NCBI RefSeq assembly: GCF_001937195.1
Contig: NZ_MSDO01000001.1
Span: forward strand, 186,001 to 250,000
DNA from: Salinicola socius
GTDB lineage: Bacteria; Pseudomonadota; Gammaproteobacteria; Pseudomonadales; Halomonadaceae
Direction of reading: 5' to 3'
Length of the DNA stretch: 64,000 nucleotides
Shown: positions 1-8,186 of the stretch, one piece after another
How the letters are laid out: each line of letters begins with the position of its first letter
Numbering within the stretch: position 1 is the first letter of the stretch
Notes under the pieces: model-generated
Database searches by the model: none
Told to the model about the DNA's origin: nothing
What the model saw: only the letters and a program-made list of their open reading frames with translations
Translations under genes and position numbers: made by a program

Positions 1-32
1 TCAAGCTGACTCGAGGGGTTTCGCGCCGGCGA

Positions 33-782
33 TCAGCTATCGCCGTCCGCATCGATGCCGAGCATCGTCGCCAGGCGCTTCGCCGGCAGATAGCCCGGCA
101 CCATCTTGCCATCGGGGAAGATGATCGCGGGCGTGCCCTGAATGCCCGATTCGACCCCCAGCCGATACTGCGAGTCGATGGGTGCCTTGCAGCTGCCGGA
201 CGCCTCCACGCTGTCACCGCGGAAGGCCGCGCTCATCGCTTCGGAACGGTTGTCGGCGCACCACACCTGGGCGAGCTGTCTCGCCGCATCCGAATTCGGC
301 CCCATGCGCGGGAAGGCCAGATAGTCGACTTCGATACCCAACTCATTCAGCTGGGGCATCTCCTCATGCAACTTGTGGCAGTAAGGGCAGGTGGGATCGG
401 TAAACACGGTGAGCCTGGCCTTGACCTCGCCAGCCGGTCTGTAGACCACGCGCTGCGCTTCGGGGATCGCATCGACCAGCGCCTTGCGCCGCTGGTTGGC
501 AGCCTGCTCGGTCAGGTTGACCATGCCGTCGTCGGCATTCTGATAGAGGTCCCCGACGATCAGGTACTGCCCGTCGGCATCCGAATAGAGCGTATTGCCA
601 CCACGTAGCCGAACTTCGTAAAGCCCCGGCACCGGCGAATCGTCGATGGCCTCTATCGGCAGAGGCTGTCCGCTATGCGCATTGAGCTTGTCGGCGAGAT
701 CGGCCGGGGGGGCGGCAAAGACCGCCGGCGCCAGAACGGTCCCCAACAGCGCGATAGTGGACAACAGTAGACGACTTCTCAT
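33..782 (-). CDS. dsbC: Thiol:disulfide interchange protein DsbC
   Basis: Periplasmic disulfide isomerase, 249 residues. A signal peptide covers about residues 1-23 (ending VFA), followed by the N-terminal dimerisation domain and a thioredoxin fold. The redox motif is CPYC at residues 132-135; classical DsbC has CGYC, and CPYC is the form found in DsbG. A second cysteine pair (175 and 198) matches the structural disulfide of DsbC, and the cis-proline is in GTP near residue 218. I chose the ATG at 782 over a TTG six bases upstream because AAGAGG sits at proper distance from the ATG. The gene begins 2 bases after the xerD stop, so the two are cotranscribed and probably translationally linked, a common arrangement in gammaproteobacteria. 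Confidence 0.93.
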   Translation of the reverse strand: MRSRLLLSTIALLGTVLAPAVFAAPPADLADKLNAHSGQPLPIEAIDDSPVPGLYEVRLRGGNTLYSDADGQYLIVGDLYQNADDGMVNLTEQAANQRRKALVDAIPEAQRVVYRPAGEVKARLTVFTDPTCPYCHKLHEEMPQLNELGIEVDYLAFPRMGPNSDAARQLAQVWCADNRSEAMSAAFRGDSVEASGSCKAPIDSQYRLGVESGIQGTPAIIFPDGKMVPGYLPAKRLATMLGIDADGDS

Positions 783-784
783 GT

Positions 785-1672
785 TCAACCTCTTGGATGG
801 TGTTGAGCGTGTAGCGCTTCCAGACGCGCCTGGGCCACGTGGGTGTAGATCTGCGTGGTCGACAGATCGCTGTGACCGAGCAGCAACTGTACGACACGCA
901 AATTGGCTCCATGATTCAATAAATGCGTCGCAAAGGCGTGACGGAGGGTATGCGGCGACAGCGGCTTGTCGATGGCGGCGAGCTGGGCATAGTGCTTGAG
1001 TCGATACCAGAAGGTCTGGCGGGTCATGAAACCATCATGGCGCCCAGGAAACAGCGGCGGCTGGCGGATATCCTGCATCAGTTCGCTGCGCCCTTGGCGG
1101 AGATAGCGCTCGACCCAGGCCATCGCCTCTTCGCCCAGCGGCACGAGCCGCTCCTTGTCGCCCTTGCCGCGGATCAGCACGACACCCTGGCGCAGGTTGA
1201 CCGCGGCCACCGTCAACCCCACCAGCTCTGAGACGCGCAGCCCGCAGGCGTAGAGCACCTCCAGCATGGCCCGGTCGCGCAGGCCCAGCGCCGTCTCCAC
1301 GTCCGGTGCCATCAGCAGCCGGTCGACATCGTGCTCCTCGAGCGTCGACGGCAAACCCGGCTGTACCCGCGGCGCCTGAATCTCGACCAGCGGGTCGTAG
1401 CTCATCAGGCTCTCCGCCAACGCCCACCGGTAGAACCGTCGCAGGCAGGAGAGCTGTCGCGCGATGGAACGTGGGTGGTAGCGTTCGCGACACGTCTCGA
1501 CGAAGTCGATCAGGGTGGCGTCGCCGGGCGCCAGCAGACGCTCGTCCTGCGCCTCGAGATAGACGATCCACGCCGTCAGGTCCCGGCGATAGGCGCTCAA
1601 CGTGTGCTCGCTGACACCCCGCTCCAGCCACAGCGCATCGAGAAAGGCATCGCGTCGATCGTGATCGTTCAT
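785..1672 (-). CDS. xerD: Site-specific tyrosine recombinase XerD
   Basis: Cytoplasmic recombinase that, with XerC, resolves chromosome dimers at dif. It has 295 residues, the usual length. The N-terminal SAM-like core-binding domain covers about residues 1-85 and the catalytic domain about 110-290. The tyrosine-recombinase residues are all visible: Arg146, Lys170, His241 and Arg244 in HTLR, His267 in LLGHSD, and the nucleophile Tyr276 in QIYTHV. The frame stays open about 100 codons further upstream, but that stretch crosses the rplS terminator and has no family similarity, so I start at MNDHDRRD. It is upstream of dsbC in the same transcript. Confidence 0.96.
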   Translation of the reverse strand: MNDHDRRDAFLDALWLERGVSEHTLSAYRRDLTAWIVYLEAQDERLLAPGDATLIDFVETCRERYHPRSIARQLSCLRRFYRWALAESLMSYDPLVEIQAPRVQPGLPSTLEEHDVDRLLMAPDVETALGLRDRAMLEVLYACGLRVSELVGLTVAAVNLRQGVVLIRGKGDKERLVPLGEEAMAWVERYLRQGRSELMQDIRQPPLFPGRHDGFMTRQTFWYRLKHYAQLAAIDKPLSPHTLRHAFATHLLNHGANLRVVQLLLGHSDLSTTQIYTHVAQARLEALHAQHHPRG

Positions 1673-1724
1673 GCGGCTCCGAAGCGGAAATTGGCAGGTG
1701 AAACAAGGAGCCCCATCATAACGC

Positions 1725-1760
1725 GGAAACCCCGCGAGCCGAATGACTCGCGGGGTTTCC
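1725..1760 (-). terminator. Hairpin ending the rpsP-rimM-trmD-rplS operon
   Basis: A perfect 14-bp stem (arms 1725-1738 and 1747-1760, read GGAAACCCCGCGAG) with an 8-base loop lies between the rplS stop and xerD. The T residues sit in the stem rather than in a free tail, so it can fold on both strands. Position makes it the rplS terminator; xerD needs its own start of transcription downstream of it or read-through. Confidence 0.8.
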
Positions 1761-1826
1761 GTAGCTCCTGCCGGGCACGCTCCAGAGCGATGAACGGGAG
1801 CGCGTGAATCAGCGGCGTGCGCTGAA

Positions 1827-2183
1827 TCAGCCCAGCTTTTCCTTGATACGAGCAGACTTGCCGCTGCGCTCGCGAAGGTAGTAGAGCTTGGCCTGACGCA
1901 CGTCACCGCGACGCTTGACCTCGATACCGGCCACCAGCGGGCTGTAAGTCTGGAAGGTACGCTCGACGCCGACACCGTGAGAGATCTTGCGCACGGTGAA
2001 AGCGGAGTTCAGACCGCGGTTACGCTTGCCGATGACAACGCCTTCGAAAGCCTGGAGACGTTCACGGCTACCTTCCACGACCTTGACCTGGACGATGATG
2101 GTATCGCCAGGCGCGAACGCCGGGATTTCCTTGCCCATCTGCTCGTCTTCGAGCGCCTGGATCACTTTGCTCTTGCTACTCAT
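1827..2183 (-). CDS. rplS: 50S ribosomal protein L19
   Basis: Large-subunit ribosomal protein at the 30S-50S interface. The 118-residue product has the family hallmarks: [32 protein letters not shown] and [18 protein letters not shown]. Start chosen at MSSKSK, preceded by AGGAG. It is last in the rpsP-rimM-trmD-rplS operon, the canonical gammaproteobacterial order, and is followed by a strong hairpin at 1725-1760. The 149 bases between it and trmD contain no gene. Confidence 0.97.
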   Translation of the reverse strand: MSSKSKVIQALEDEQMGKEIPAFAPGDTIIVQVKVVEGSRERLQAFEGVVIGKRNRGLNSAFTVRKISHGVGVERTFQTYSPLVAGIEVKRRGDVRQAKLYYLRERSGKSARIKEKLG

Positions 2184-2332
2184 GTCTTGCTCCTGATTGA
2201 AGAAACATCCCTGGGGGACATTTCGTGATCCCGGCGCCCGTCCGACAGACGGTCGGGGCGGAATCGGACTCGTGGATGACGCATGTCGACGATTCATCCG
2301 TTCGAAATTCACGCATTCGAAGATCGATCGCC

Positions 2333-3112
2333 TCATGCACCGCCGTCACGAAAAACCGCTTCCTTCGCGACGTGTTCATCGATGAATTCGTCGAGCAGCT
2401 TGCGCTGTTCACGATCCAACGTTCGGCTCTGCAACAGATCCGGACGCCTGAGCCAGGTGCGCCCGAGAGATTGCTTCAGTCGCCAGCGACGAATCAGCTC
2501 GTGATTGCCGCTGAGCAGGACGTCCGGCACCCGGTGGCCGTCGATGACCTCGGGCCGCGTATAGTGCGGACAATCCAGCAGGCCGTCGGCAAACGAGTCT
2601 TCGCTGGCCGAAGACTGATGACCCAACACGCCCGGCACTTCTCGCGCCAGTGCATCGATCAACACCATGGCCGGTAGCTCGCCACCGCTGAGCACGTAAT
2701 CGCCGATCGACCACTCTTCATCGATATCGGCCTCGACCACGCGCTCGTCGATACCTTCGTAACGCCCCGCCACGACGATCAGGCCATCCCGCGATGCCAG
2801 CTCGCGAGCCCCGGCCTGATCCAGCCTGCGTCCCTGGGGCGAGAGATAGATCACGCTGGGCCGATGCCCGGCGGCTTCCGCGCCGGCCCGCGCTTCGACC
2901 AGGGCTCCACGCAGGGTGTCGACTTTCATCAACATGCCGGGGCCACCGCCGTAAGGTCGATCATCGACCGTACGATGTCTGTCCGTGGCATAGTCCCGGG
3001 GATTCCAGAACGCCACTTCCAGTAGTCCACGCTCCACGGCGCGACCGGTGACGCCATGCCGGGTAATGGCCTCGAACATCTCCGGAAACAGGGAGACGAC
3101 ACCAATCCACAC
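2333..3112 (-). CDS. trmD: tRNA (guanine-N1)-methyltransferase TrmD
   Basis: SAM-dependent SPOUT methyltransferase that makes m1G37 in tRNAs reading CNN and some other codons, preventing frameshifts. The trefoil-knot region is clear: [24 protein letters not shown] and [21 protein letters not shown] start at a GTG at 3112 because [13 protein letters not shown] aligns residue for residue with the usual TrmD N-terminus and an AGGAG lies 9 bases upstream. This gives 259 residues. An ATG at 3172 would add 20 unmatched residues. Third gene of the rpsP operon. Confidence 0.96.
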   Translation of the reverse strand: MWIGVVSLFPEMFEAITRHGVTGRAVERGLLEVAFWNPRDYATDRHRTVDDRPYGGGPGMLMKVDTLRGALVEARAGAEAAGHRPSVIYLSPQGRRLDQAGARELASRDGLIVVAGRYEGIDERVVEADIDEEWSIGDYVLSGGELPAMVLIDALAREVPGVLGHQSSASEDSFADGLLDCPHYTRPEVIDGHRVPDVLLSGNHELIRRWRLKQSLGRTWLRRPDLLQSRTLDREQRKLLDEFIDEHVAKEAVFRDGGA

Positions 3113-3194
3113 GGTACGCTTCTCCTGTCCGTCGCCGACGATCGCTCTCTCGCTGAGCTCTGCTACCGGCATCCACCCGCCAGCGTACAGAGTG

Positions 3195-3794
3195 TCAGAA
3201 GGCAGGATCCCAATCGACGATCATGGATTGCCCGACCAGATCGACCTGAACGATGACATCGTCAGGCAGGAACGGCAGCAACCGTTCGCGATCATCGAGA
3301 CTGCCCTCGGCGGGCTTGATCACCAGCACATCGTTGGCACCGGTCTCGAACAGATGATCGACTCGCCCCAGCTTGACGCCGTCGCGGGTCTCGACCTGCA
3401 AGCCTTCCAACTGATACCAGTAGTACTCGCCGCTATCCAGTTCGGGCAGCGCCGTCTTTTCCATCAACACGTCAGCGCCGGCCCACTGCTCGGCCAGCTC
3501 TCGCGTATCGATACCTTCCAGTCGGACCACCAGACCTTTGCCTTGCGGCCGCGCCTCGAGCAGACGCCGCGACTCGCGCTGCCCCTGCCTCGAAAGCACC
3601 CATACCGGATAGTCGAAGATGCCTTCGCTCGGACTGGTATAGGAGTAGACCTTGAGCCAACCCTTCACGCCGTGCGGGCTAGTCAAACGCCCCAGCACCA
3701 GGTGCTGCGTCTCTTCACGCTGGATCGGTTCGTCCTTGCCGGATTCATTCGGCAAGGGTTCACCCGGCAGCGTTTCGTGAGCCGACTGCGGCAT
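3195..3794 (-). CDS. rimM: Ribosome maturation factor RimM
   Basis: Assembly factor for the 30S head that binds S19. The product has 199 residues, about 17 more than in E. coli because of an acidic N-terminal extension of roughly 30 residues before [18 protein letters not shown]. The RimM N-domain is followed by a PRC-barrel beginning near YYWYQLEGL. The C-terminus IVDWDPAF is typical. It starts 11 bases after the rpsP stop and ends just before trmD, so it is in the middle of the ribosomal operon. An internal start that removes part of the extension is possible. Confidence 0.94.
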   Translation of the reverse strand: MPQSAHETLPGEPLPNESGKDEPIQREETQHLVLGRLTSPHGVKGWLKVYSYTSPSEGIFDYPVWVLSRQGQRESRRLLEARPQGKGLVVRLEGIDTRELAEQWAGADVLMEKTALPELDSGEYYWYQLEGLQVETRDGVKLGRVDHLFETGANDVLVIKPAEGSLDDRERLLPFLPDDVIVQVDLVGQSMIVDWDPAF

Positions 3795-3805
3795 GATGAT
3801 CGAAC

Positions 3806-4057
3806 TCAGGCCTGGGCCTTGCGCGCTTCTTTGACCAGCTCGGCCACGCGCTCGGAAACCTGTGCACCCTGGGACTGCCAGTGGGTGACGCGTTCCAGAT
3901 CGACACGCAGGCGCTCTTCCTGGCCGCGGGCGACCGGGTTGAAGAAGCCGACGCGCTCGATGAAGCGGCCATCGCGAGAAACGCGAGAATCGCTAACGGT
4001 CAGGTGATAGAAGGGACGCTTCTTGGCGCCACCACGTGCCAGACGAATGGTTACCAT
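3806..4057 (-). CDS. rpsP: 30S ribosomal protein S16
   Basis: Small-subunit protein of 83 residues, a normal length. It begins [18 protein letters not shown], the family signature, followed by [19 protein letters not shown]. First gene of the operon with rimM, trmD and rplS. The 138 bases upstream, back to the ffh stop, must hold the operon promoter. A TAGAAT on the minus strand at 4142-4147 could be its -10 box, but its -35 match is poor. Confidence 0.97.
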   Translation of the reverse strand: MVTIRLARGGAKKRPFYHLTVSDSRVSRDGRFIERVGFFNPVARGQEERLRVDLERVTHWQSQGAQVSERVAELVKEARKAQA

Positions 4058-4195
4058 TGCGTTGATAATCCTTCGGTTAAGTTAATCGTTACGCCACGAA
4101 ATCAAGTCTTCTCGAACACTTGCCCGAGACGAAGACGCAGCATTCTACGGAAAAGGCCGTGCCTTGGGAACCTTTTGTTGCGGTCAGCGAACGAA

Positions 4196-5620
4196 TCAAC
4201 GTCGGGGGAAACCGCCGCCGCCCATCCCGCCCATTCCGCCCATGCCACCGGGGCCGCCAGGACCACCCGGGCCTCCGCCACCCATCATGCCGGACATGCC
4301 GCGCATCATTTTCTGCATACCGCCCTTCTGGCCGGCCTTCTTCATCATCTTCTGCATCTGCTTGTGCTGCTTGAGCAGACGATTGAGATCCGGCACCTGC
4401 AAGCCCGCGCCCATGGCGATGCGGCGCTTGCGCGACCCGTTGATGATCTCGGGTTTGCGGCGCTCCTGCGGGGTCATCGAATTGATCAGCGACTCGAGCT
4501 TGCCGAACTCCTGCTCGGCGCCCTTGTTCTGGGCCATCTCCGCCATTTGCCCCATACCCGGCATCTTGGACATCAGCCCGCCCATACCGCCCATCTTCTT
4601 GAGCTGCTGGAGCTGATCGCGAAAATCCTCGAGATCGAAGCCCTGCCCCTTCTTGACCTTCTTGGCGAGTCGCTCGGCCTTGCCCTTGTCGACGTTGCGC
4701 TCGGCTTCCTCGATCAGCGACAGCATGTCGCCCATGCCGAGAATACGCGAGGCCACGCGATCGGGATGGAAAGGTTCCAGGGCGTCGACCTTCTCGCCCA
4801 TCCCCATGAACTTGATCGGCTTGCCGGTAATGTGGCGTACCGAGAGCGCAGCACCACCGCGCGCATCACCATCGGCCTTGGTCAGGATCACCCCGGTCAG
4901 CGGCAACGCGTCATGGAAGGCCTTGGCGGTATTGGCAGCGTCCTGGCCGGTCATGGCATCGACGACGAACAGTGTCTCCTGCGGCTGAATCGCCTGATTC
5001 AGCGCCTGGATTTCCGCCATCATCGCCTCGTCCACCGCCAGCCGCCCGGCGGTATCGACGATCACCACGTCGTGGAACTGAATCCTGGCGTGCTTGATCG
5101 CGGCTTCGGCGATCGCCACCGGCTGCTGGGCACTGTTCGACGGAAAGAAGTCGACCTCGACCTCCTTCGCCAGCGTCTCGAGCTGATCGATCGCCGCCGG
5201 ACGATAGACGTCGGCAGAAACCACCAGTACCTTCTTGTTTTCCCGCTCGCGCAGATACTTGGCCAACTTGGCGACGGACGTGGTCTTGCCCGCGCCCTGC
5301 AGACCGGCCATCAGCACCACGGCGGGTGACCCTCGAAGCGTCAGCGCCTCGTTGGCCTGACCCATGATCGCTTCCAGCTCCTGCTGGACGATCTTGACGA
5401 ACTGCTGACCCGGGGAGAGGCTTTTGGAAACCTCCTGCCCCACGGCGCGTTCACGCACCCGCTCGACGAAATCCTTGACCACCGGCAGGGCAACGTCGGC
5501 CTCGAGCAAGGCCTTGCGCACCTCGCGCAGGGTATCCTTGATATTGTCTTCGGTCAGACGTGCCTGGCCGGTAATCGACTTGAGCGTCTGCGACAGGCGA
5601 TTGGAGAGACTTTCGAACAT
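4196..5620 (-). CDS. ffh: Signal recognition particle GTPase Ffh
   Basis: Protein subunit of the signal recognition particle; it binds 4.5S RNA and hydrophobic signal sequences and docks on FtsY. It has 474 residues. An N-domain is followed by the GTPase domain with GLQGAGKTT at 106-114, DTAGR at 189-193 and TKADGDARGG from 247. The methionine-rich M-domain begins near 330. The C-terminal tail is an unusually long run of glycine, proline and methionine before the final FPRR. Start at MFESLSNRL; earlier in-frame codons show no similarity. It diverges from ypjD. Confidence 0.97.
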   Translation of the reverse strand: MFESLSNRLSQTLKSITGQARLTEDNIKDTLREVRKALLEADVALPVVKDFVERVRERAVGQEVSKSLSPGQQFVKIVQQELEAIMGQANEALTLRGSPAVVLMAGLQGAGKTTSVAKLAKYLRERENKKVLVVSADVYRPAAIDQLETLAKEVEVDFFPSNSAQQPVAIAEAAIKHARIQFHDVVIVDTAGRLAVDEAMMAEIQALNQAIQPQETLFVVDAMTGQDAANTAKAFHDALPLTGVILTKADGDARGGAALSVRHITGKPIKFMGMGEKVDALEPFHPDRVASRILGMGDMLSLIEEAERNVDKGKAERLAKKVKKGQGFDLEDFRDQLQQLKKMGGMGGLMSKMPGMGQMAEMAQNKGAEQEFGKLESLINSMTPQERRKPEIINGSRKRRIAMGAGLQVPDLNRLLKQHKQMQKMMKKAGQKGGMQKMMRGMSGMMGGGGPGGPGGPGGMGGMGGMGGGGFPRR

Positions 5621-5702
5621 GGAACGCTCCGGGCAACGATGCCTGGCGCCACCGATGCTCGAACTCAAGCTCGCGGCGCCGCTAGAAGGAATGTGGCCGG
5701 TA

Positions 5703-5708
5703 TTATAC
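5703..5708 (-). promoter_or_regulatory. Candidate -10 box of ffh
   Basis: A perfect TATAAT on the minus strand lies 80-90 bases before the ffh start. No good -35 hexamer stands at the right distance, so the call rests on the -10 and its position. On the plus strand the same 294-base divergent gap has a TATAGT at 5808-5813 that could serve ypjD. Confidence 0.4.
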
Positions 5709-5914
5709 GCATGGAAGCGGCCTGGCTCCATGCGGCCGGTCGCATCCCGTTACTTCGCCGTGCTTGGCCGCTGGAAGCCATGGCTGGGCGAGGTGGCAGC
5801 GATTGGGTATAGTAGCCGCGAAACGCGATTGCCTATCATCCAGCACATCTGCTTCTCGAACTCTTTTCATCGTCACGGCGGCCACCAGAAACCGCTAACG
5901 AGGCCAAACCACCG

Positions 5915-6718
5915 ATGCCGGCGCTTCCTTTCGCCCTTGTCGCTATTGTCTGTTATCTCGCCGCCGGGCTATGGCAAAGCCTGAGCCTCGCCCGGCGCGT
6001 GACCGAACGCCCGAACTGGGTGCGCGGCGCCGGGCTGATCGCACTGCTCTGTCACACCCTCATCGTCGGGGTGGCGATCATCGGCCCGTACGGCCTGCAC
6101 CTGGGCCTGACCCAGAGCGCGGCGCTGGTCGGCTGGCTGGTGGTGGCACTGCTGCTGCTGGCCAGCCTGTTCAAACCGGTCCTCAACGCGGGCGTCTGCG
6201 TCTTTCCGCTGGCCGCCGTCACCATCGTCGGCGTCGTCGGCATGCCCAGCCGAATGATCGAATCCGGCGTTTCGCCCGGACTCTATTTCCATATCCTGAG
6301 CTCGATCGCCGCGTTCTCCTTTCTCGCCATCGCCGCCGTTCAGGCAGCGCTGCTGGGTTTTCAGCATCATGCCCTCAAACGCCGCCACACCGGCGGCATC
6401 GTCCAGGTGCTGCCACCGCTGACCCGGATGGAACAGCTGCTGTTCGAACTGATCTGGTGCGGCATGCTGTTGCTGACCGTCGCTATCATCAGCGGCTTCG
6501 TGTTTCTGGATAATCTGTTCGCCCAGCACCTGGCCCACAAGACCATTCTGTCGCTATTGGCGTGGTTGATCTTTGCCGGACTGCTGGCGGGACACCATTA
6601 TCTGGGCTGGCGCGGCCAGAAGGCGGTACGCTGGACGCTGGCCGGCGCCGGCGTGCTGGTACTGGCCTTCTTCGGCACCAAGTTCGTGCTCGAGTACATT
6701 TTCCACTACAACGCCTGA
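5915..6718 (+). CDS. ypjD: CcsA-type inner membrane protein YpjD
   Basis: Polytopic membrane protein of 267 residues with about eight hydrophobic segments; it belongs to the cytochrome c assembly (CcsA/CcmC) superfamily. The loop SPGLYFHILSSIAAFSFLAIAA and conserved histidines in the segment QHLAHKTILSLLAW fit the family. No periplasmic thioredoxin partner is nearby, so a role in cytochrome maturation is not shown. The order ffh, ypjD, yfjD is the same as in E. coli, which supports the name. The function of YpjD remains uncertain even there. Confidence 0.87.
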   Translation: MPALPFALVAIVCYLAAGLWQSLSLARRVTERPNWVRGAGLIALLCHTLIVGVAIIGPYGLHLGLTQSAALVGWLVVALLLLASLFKPVLNAGVCVFPLAAVTIVGVVGMPSRMIESGVSPGLYFHILSSIAAFSFLAIAAVQAALLGFQHHALKRRHTGGIVQVLPPLTRMEQLLFELIWCGMLLLTVAIISGFVFLDNLFAQHLAHKTILSLLAWLIFAGLLAGHHYLGWRGQKAVRWTLAGAGVLVLAFFGTKFVLEYIFHYNA

Positions 6719-6821
6719 CTCCTGTCAGCCGACAGCCGCGACGGATGCGGCTATCGGCGGCGTTGACAGGATTCGGTTAACGCCCTAAAACAACCTGACC
6801 ACCCCTGAGGAATTCCCCGCC

Positions 6822-8105
6822 TTGAGCGATGACATACCCTTGGGCCTGATGCTGGGCCTGCTGTTCATTCTGGTCTGCCTGTCAGCATTCTTCTCAAGCT
6901 CCGAAACCGGCATGATGTCGATCAATCGCTACCGATTGAATCATCAGGCCAATGCCGGATCTCGCTCGGCCAGGCGTGTCGTCGAACTACTCAAGCGTCC
7001 CGACCGATTGCTGGGCGTGATACTGATCGGCAACAATCTGGTCAATAACCTCGCGGCTTCGATCGCCACCATCCTCGCCATCCATTTCTTCGGCGATGTC
7101 TCGGGGCCGGCGATCGCGACGCTGGTGCTGACGATCGTGGTGCTGATTTTCGGTGAAGTGACACCCAAGACCTACGCGGCCATCAAGCCCGATCGGATCG
7201 CGCTGCCGGCGTCGCTGGTCCTGGCGCCGTTGCTGAAGCTATTCTACCCCCTGGTCTGGCTGGTCAACGCCATCTCCAACAACCTGCTGCGGCTCATCGG
7301 CGTTCGCCACCTCAACGCGGGCGCCGACAGTCTGACCCGAGACGAGCTGCGCAGCGTGGTCCACGAAGCCGGATCGCTGATCCCCGGCCGTCACCAGGCG
7401 ATGCTGCTGTCGATCCTCGATCTGGAAAACGTCACCGTCAACGACATCATGGTGCCGCGCCACGAAATCGTCGGCCTCGATCTCGACGACGACCTTGAGA
7501 CGCTGCTCGCGCAGATTCGCCAGAGTCAGCACACCCGTCTGCCGATCTTCAAGGGCGACGTCAACAACATCATCGGCATCCTGCATCTACGCAACGCCTC
7601 GCGTTTTCTCTCCAAGCCGGATCTGCAGAAGGCGGCGATCGTGCAGGAAGCGCGCGAGCCCTACTTCATTCCGGAGTCGACGCCGCTGCATACGCAACTG
7701 CTCAACTTTCAGCAGCAGAAGCGCCGCATCGGCGTGGTCGTCGACGAGTACGGCGACGTGCAGGGGCTGGCGACGCTGGAAGACATTCTGGAAGAGATCG
7801 TGGGCGAGTTCACCACCGATGTCGCCGGCACCTACCGGGACATTCACCCGCAGACCGATGGCAGCTACGTGATCGAAGGCACGGCCAACATTCGCGAAGT
7901 CAACAAGGCGCTCGGCTGGCAACTGCCGACGGACGGCCCCAAGACCCTGAACGGCCTGATTCTCGAGGAGCTGGAGTCCTTTCCCGACGCCCAGGCCTGC
8001 CTGCAGATCGGCGCCAATCGGCTGGAGATTCTCGAGATCGGGGATAACCTGATCACCTCGGCACGCTGCTGGCAACAAGGCGTTCGACGCCGCAGCAGCG
8101 AGTAG
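6822..8105 (+). CDS. yfjD: CNNM/CorC-type transporter YfjD
   Basis: Membrane protein of the HlyC/CorC (CNNM) family, 427 residues. A DUF21 transmembrane domain covers about residues 1-190 (SSSETGMMSINRYRL and GNNLVNNLAASIATILA are typical), followed by two CBS domains (about 200-330) and a CorC/HlyC C-terminal domain. Members are implicated in magnesium or cobalt export; the substrate here is inferred only from family. The start is a TTG at 6822 with GAGG 11 bases upstream; the next ATG would remove part of the first membrane helix. Same strand as ypjD, about 100 bases downstream. Confidence 0.9.
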   Translation: MSDDIPLGLMLGLLFILVCLSAFFSSSETGMMSINRYRLNHQANAGSRSARRVVELLKRPDRLLGVILIGNNLVNNLAASIATILAIHFFGDVSGPAIATLVLTIVVLIFGEVTPKTYAAIKPDRIALPASLVLAPLLKLFYPLVWLVNAISNNLLRLIGVRHLNAGADSLTRDELRSVVHEAGSLIPGRHQAMLLSILDLENVTVNDIMVPRHEIVGLDLDDDLETLLAQIRQSQHTRLPIFKGDVNNIIGILHLRNASRFLSKPDLQKAAIVQEAREPYFIPESTPLHTQLLNFQQQKRRIGVVVDEYGDVQGLATLEDILEEIVGEFTTDVAGTYRDIHPQTDGSYVIEGTANIREVNKALGWQLPTDGPKTLNGLILEELESFPDAQACLQIGANRLEILEIGDNLITSARCWQQGVRRRSSE

Positions 8106-8128
8106 ACCGGCCGGTCTTCGAGACGACG

Positions 8129-8154
8129 GCCAGTCGCCGGCGCTGGCGACTGGC
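8129..8154. terminator. Hairpin between convergent yfjD and the MFS/PlsC gene
   Basis: A perfect 10-bp stem GCCAGTCGCC / GGCGACTGGC with a 6-base loop lies in the short gap between two convergent genes. No T-run follows on either strand, so termination is likely but weaker than for an intrinsic terminator with a tail. Confidence 0.45.
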
Positions 8155-8186
8155 TGATCCGGAAAGTCGGCCGCGATGTCCGGCGG

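Noticed and set aside
1673-1975. A 101-codon N-terminal extension of xerD.
   Set aside because: It would run across the rplS operon terminator and overlap rplS; no XerD has such an extension.
3881-5329. A 482-codon open frame on the plus strand.
   Set aside because: It lies antisense to rpsP and ffh, and its composition (long His/Leu runs) reflects the reverse of ffh codons. No homology and no ribosome binding site.
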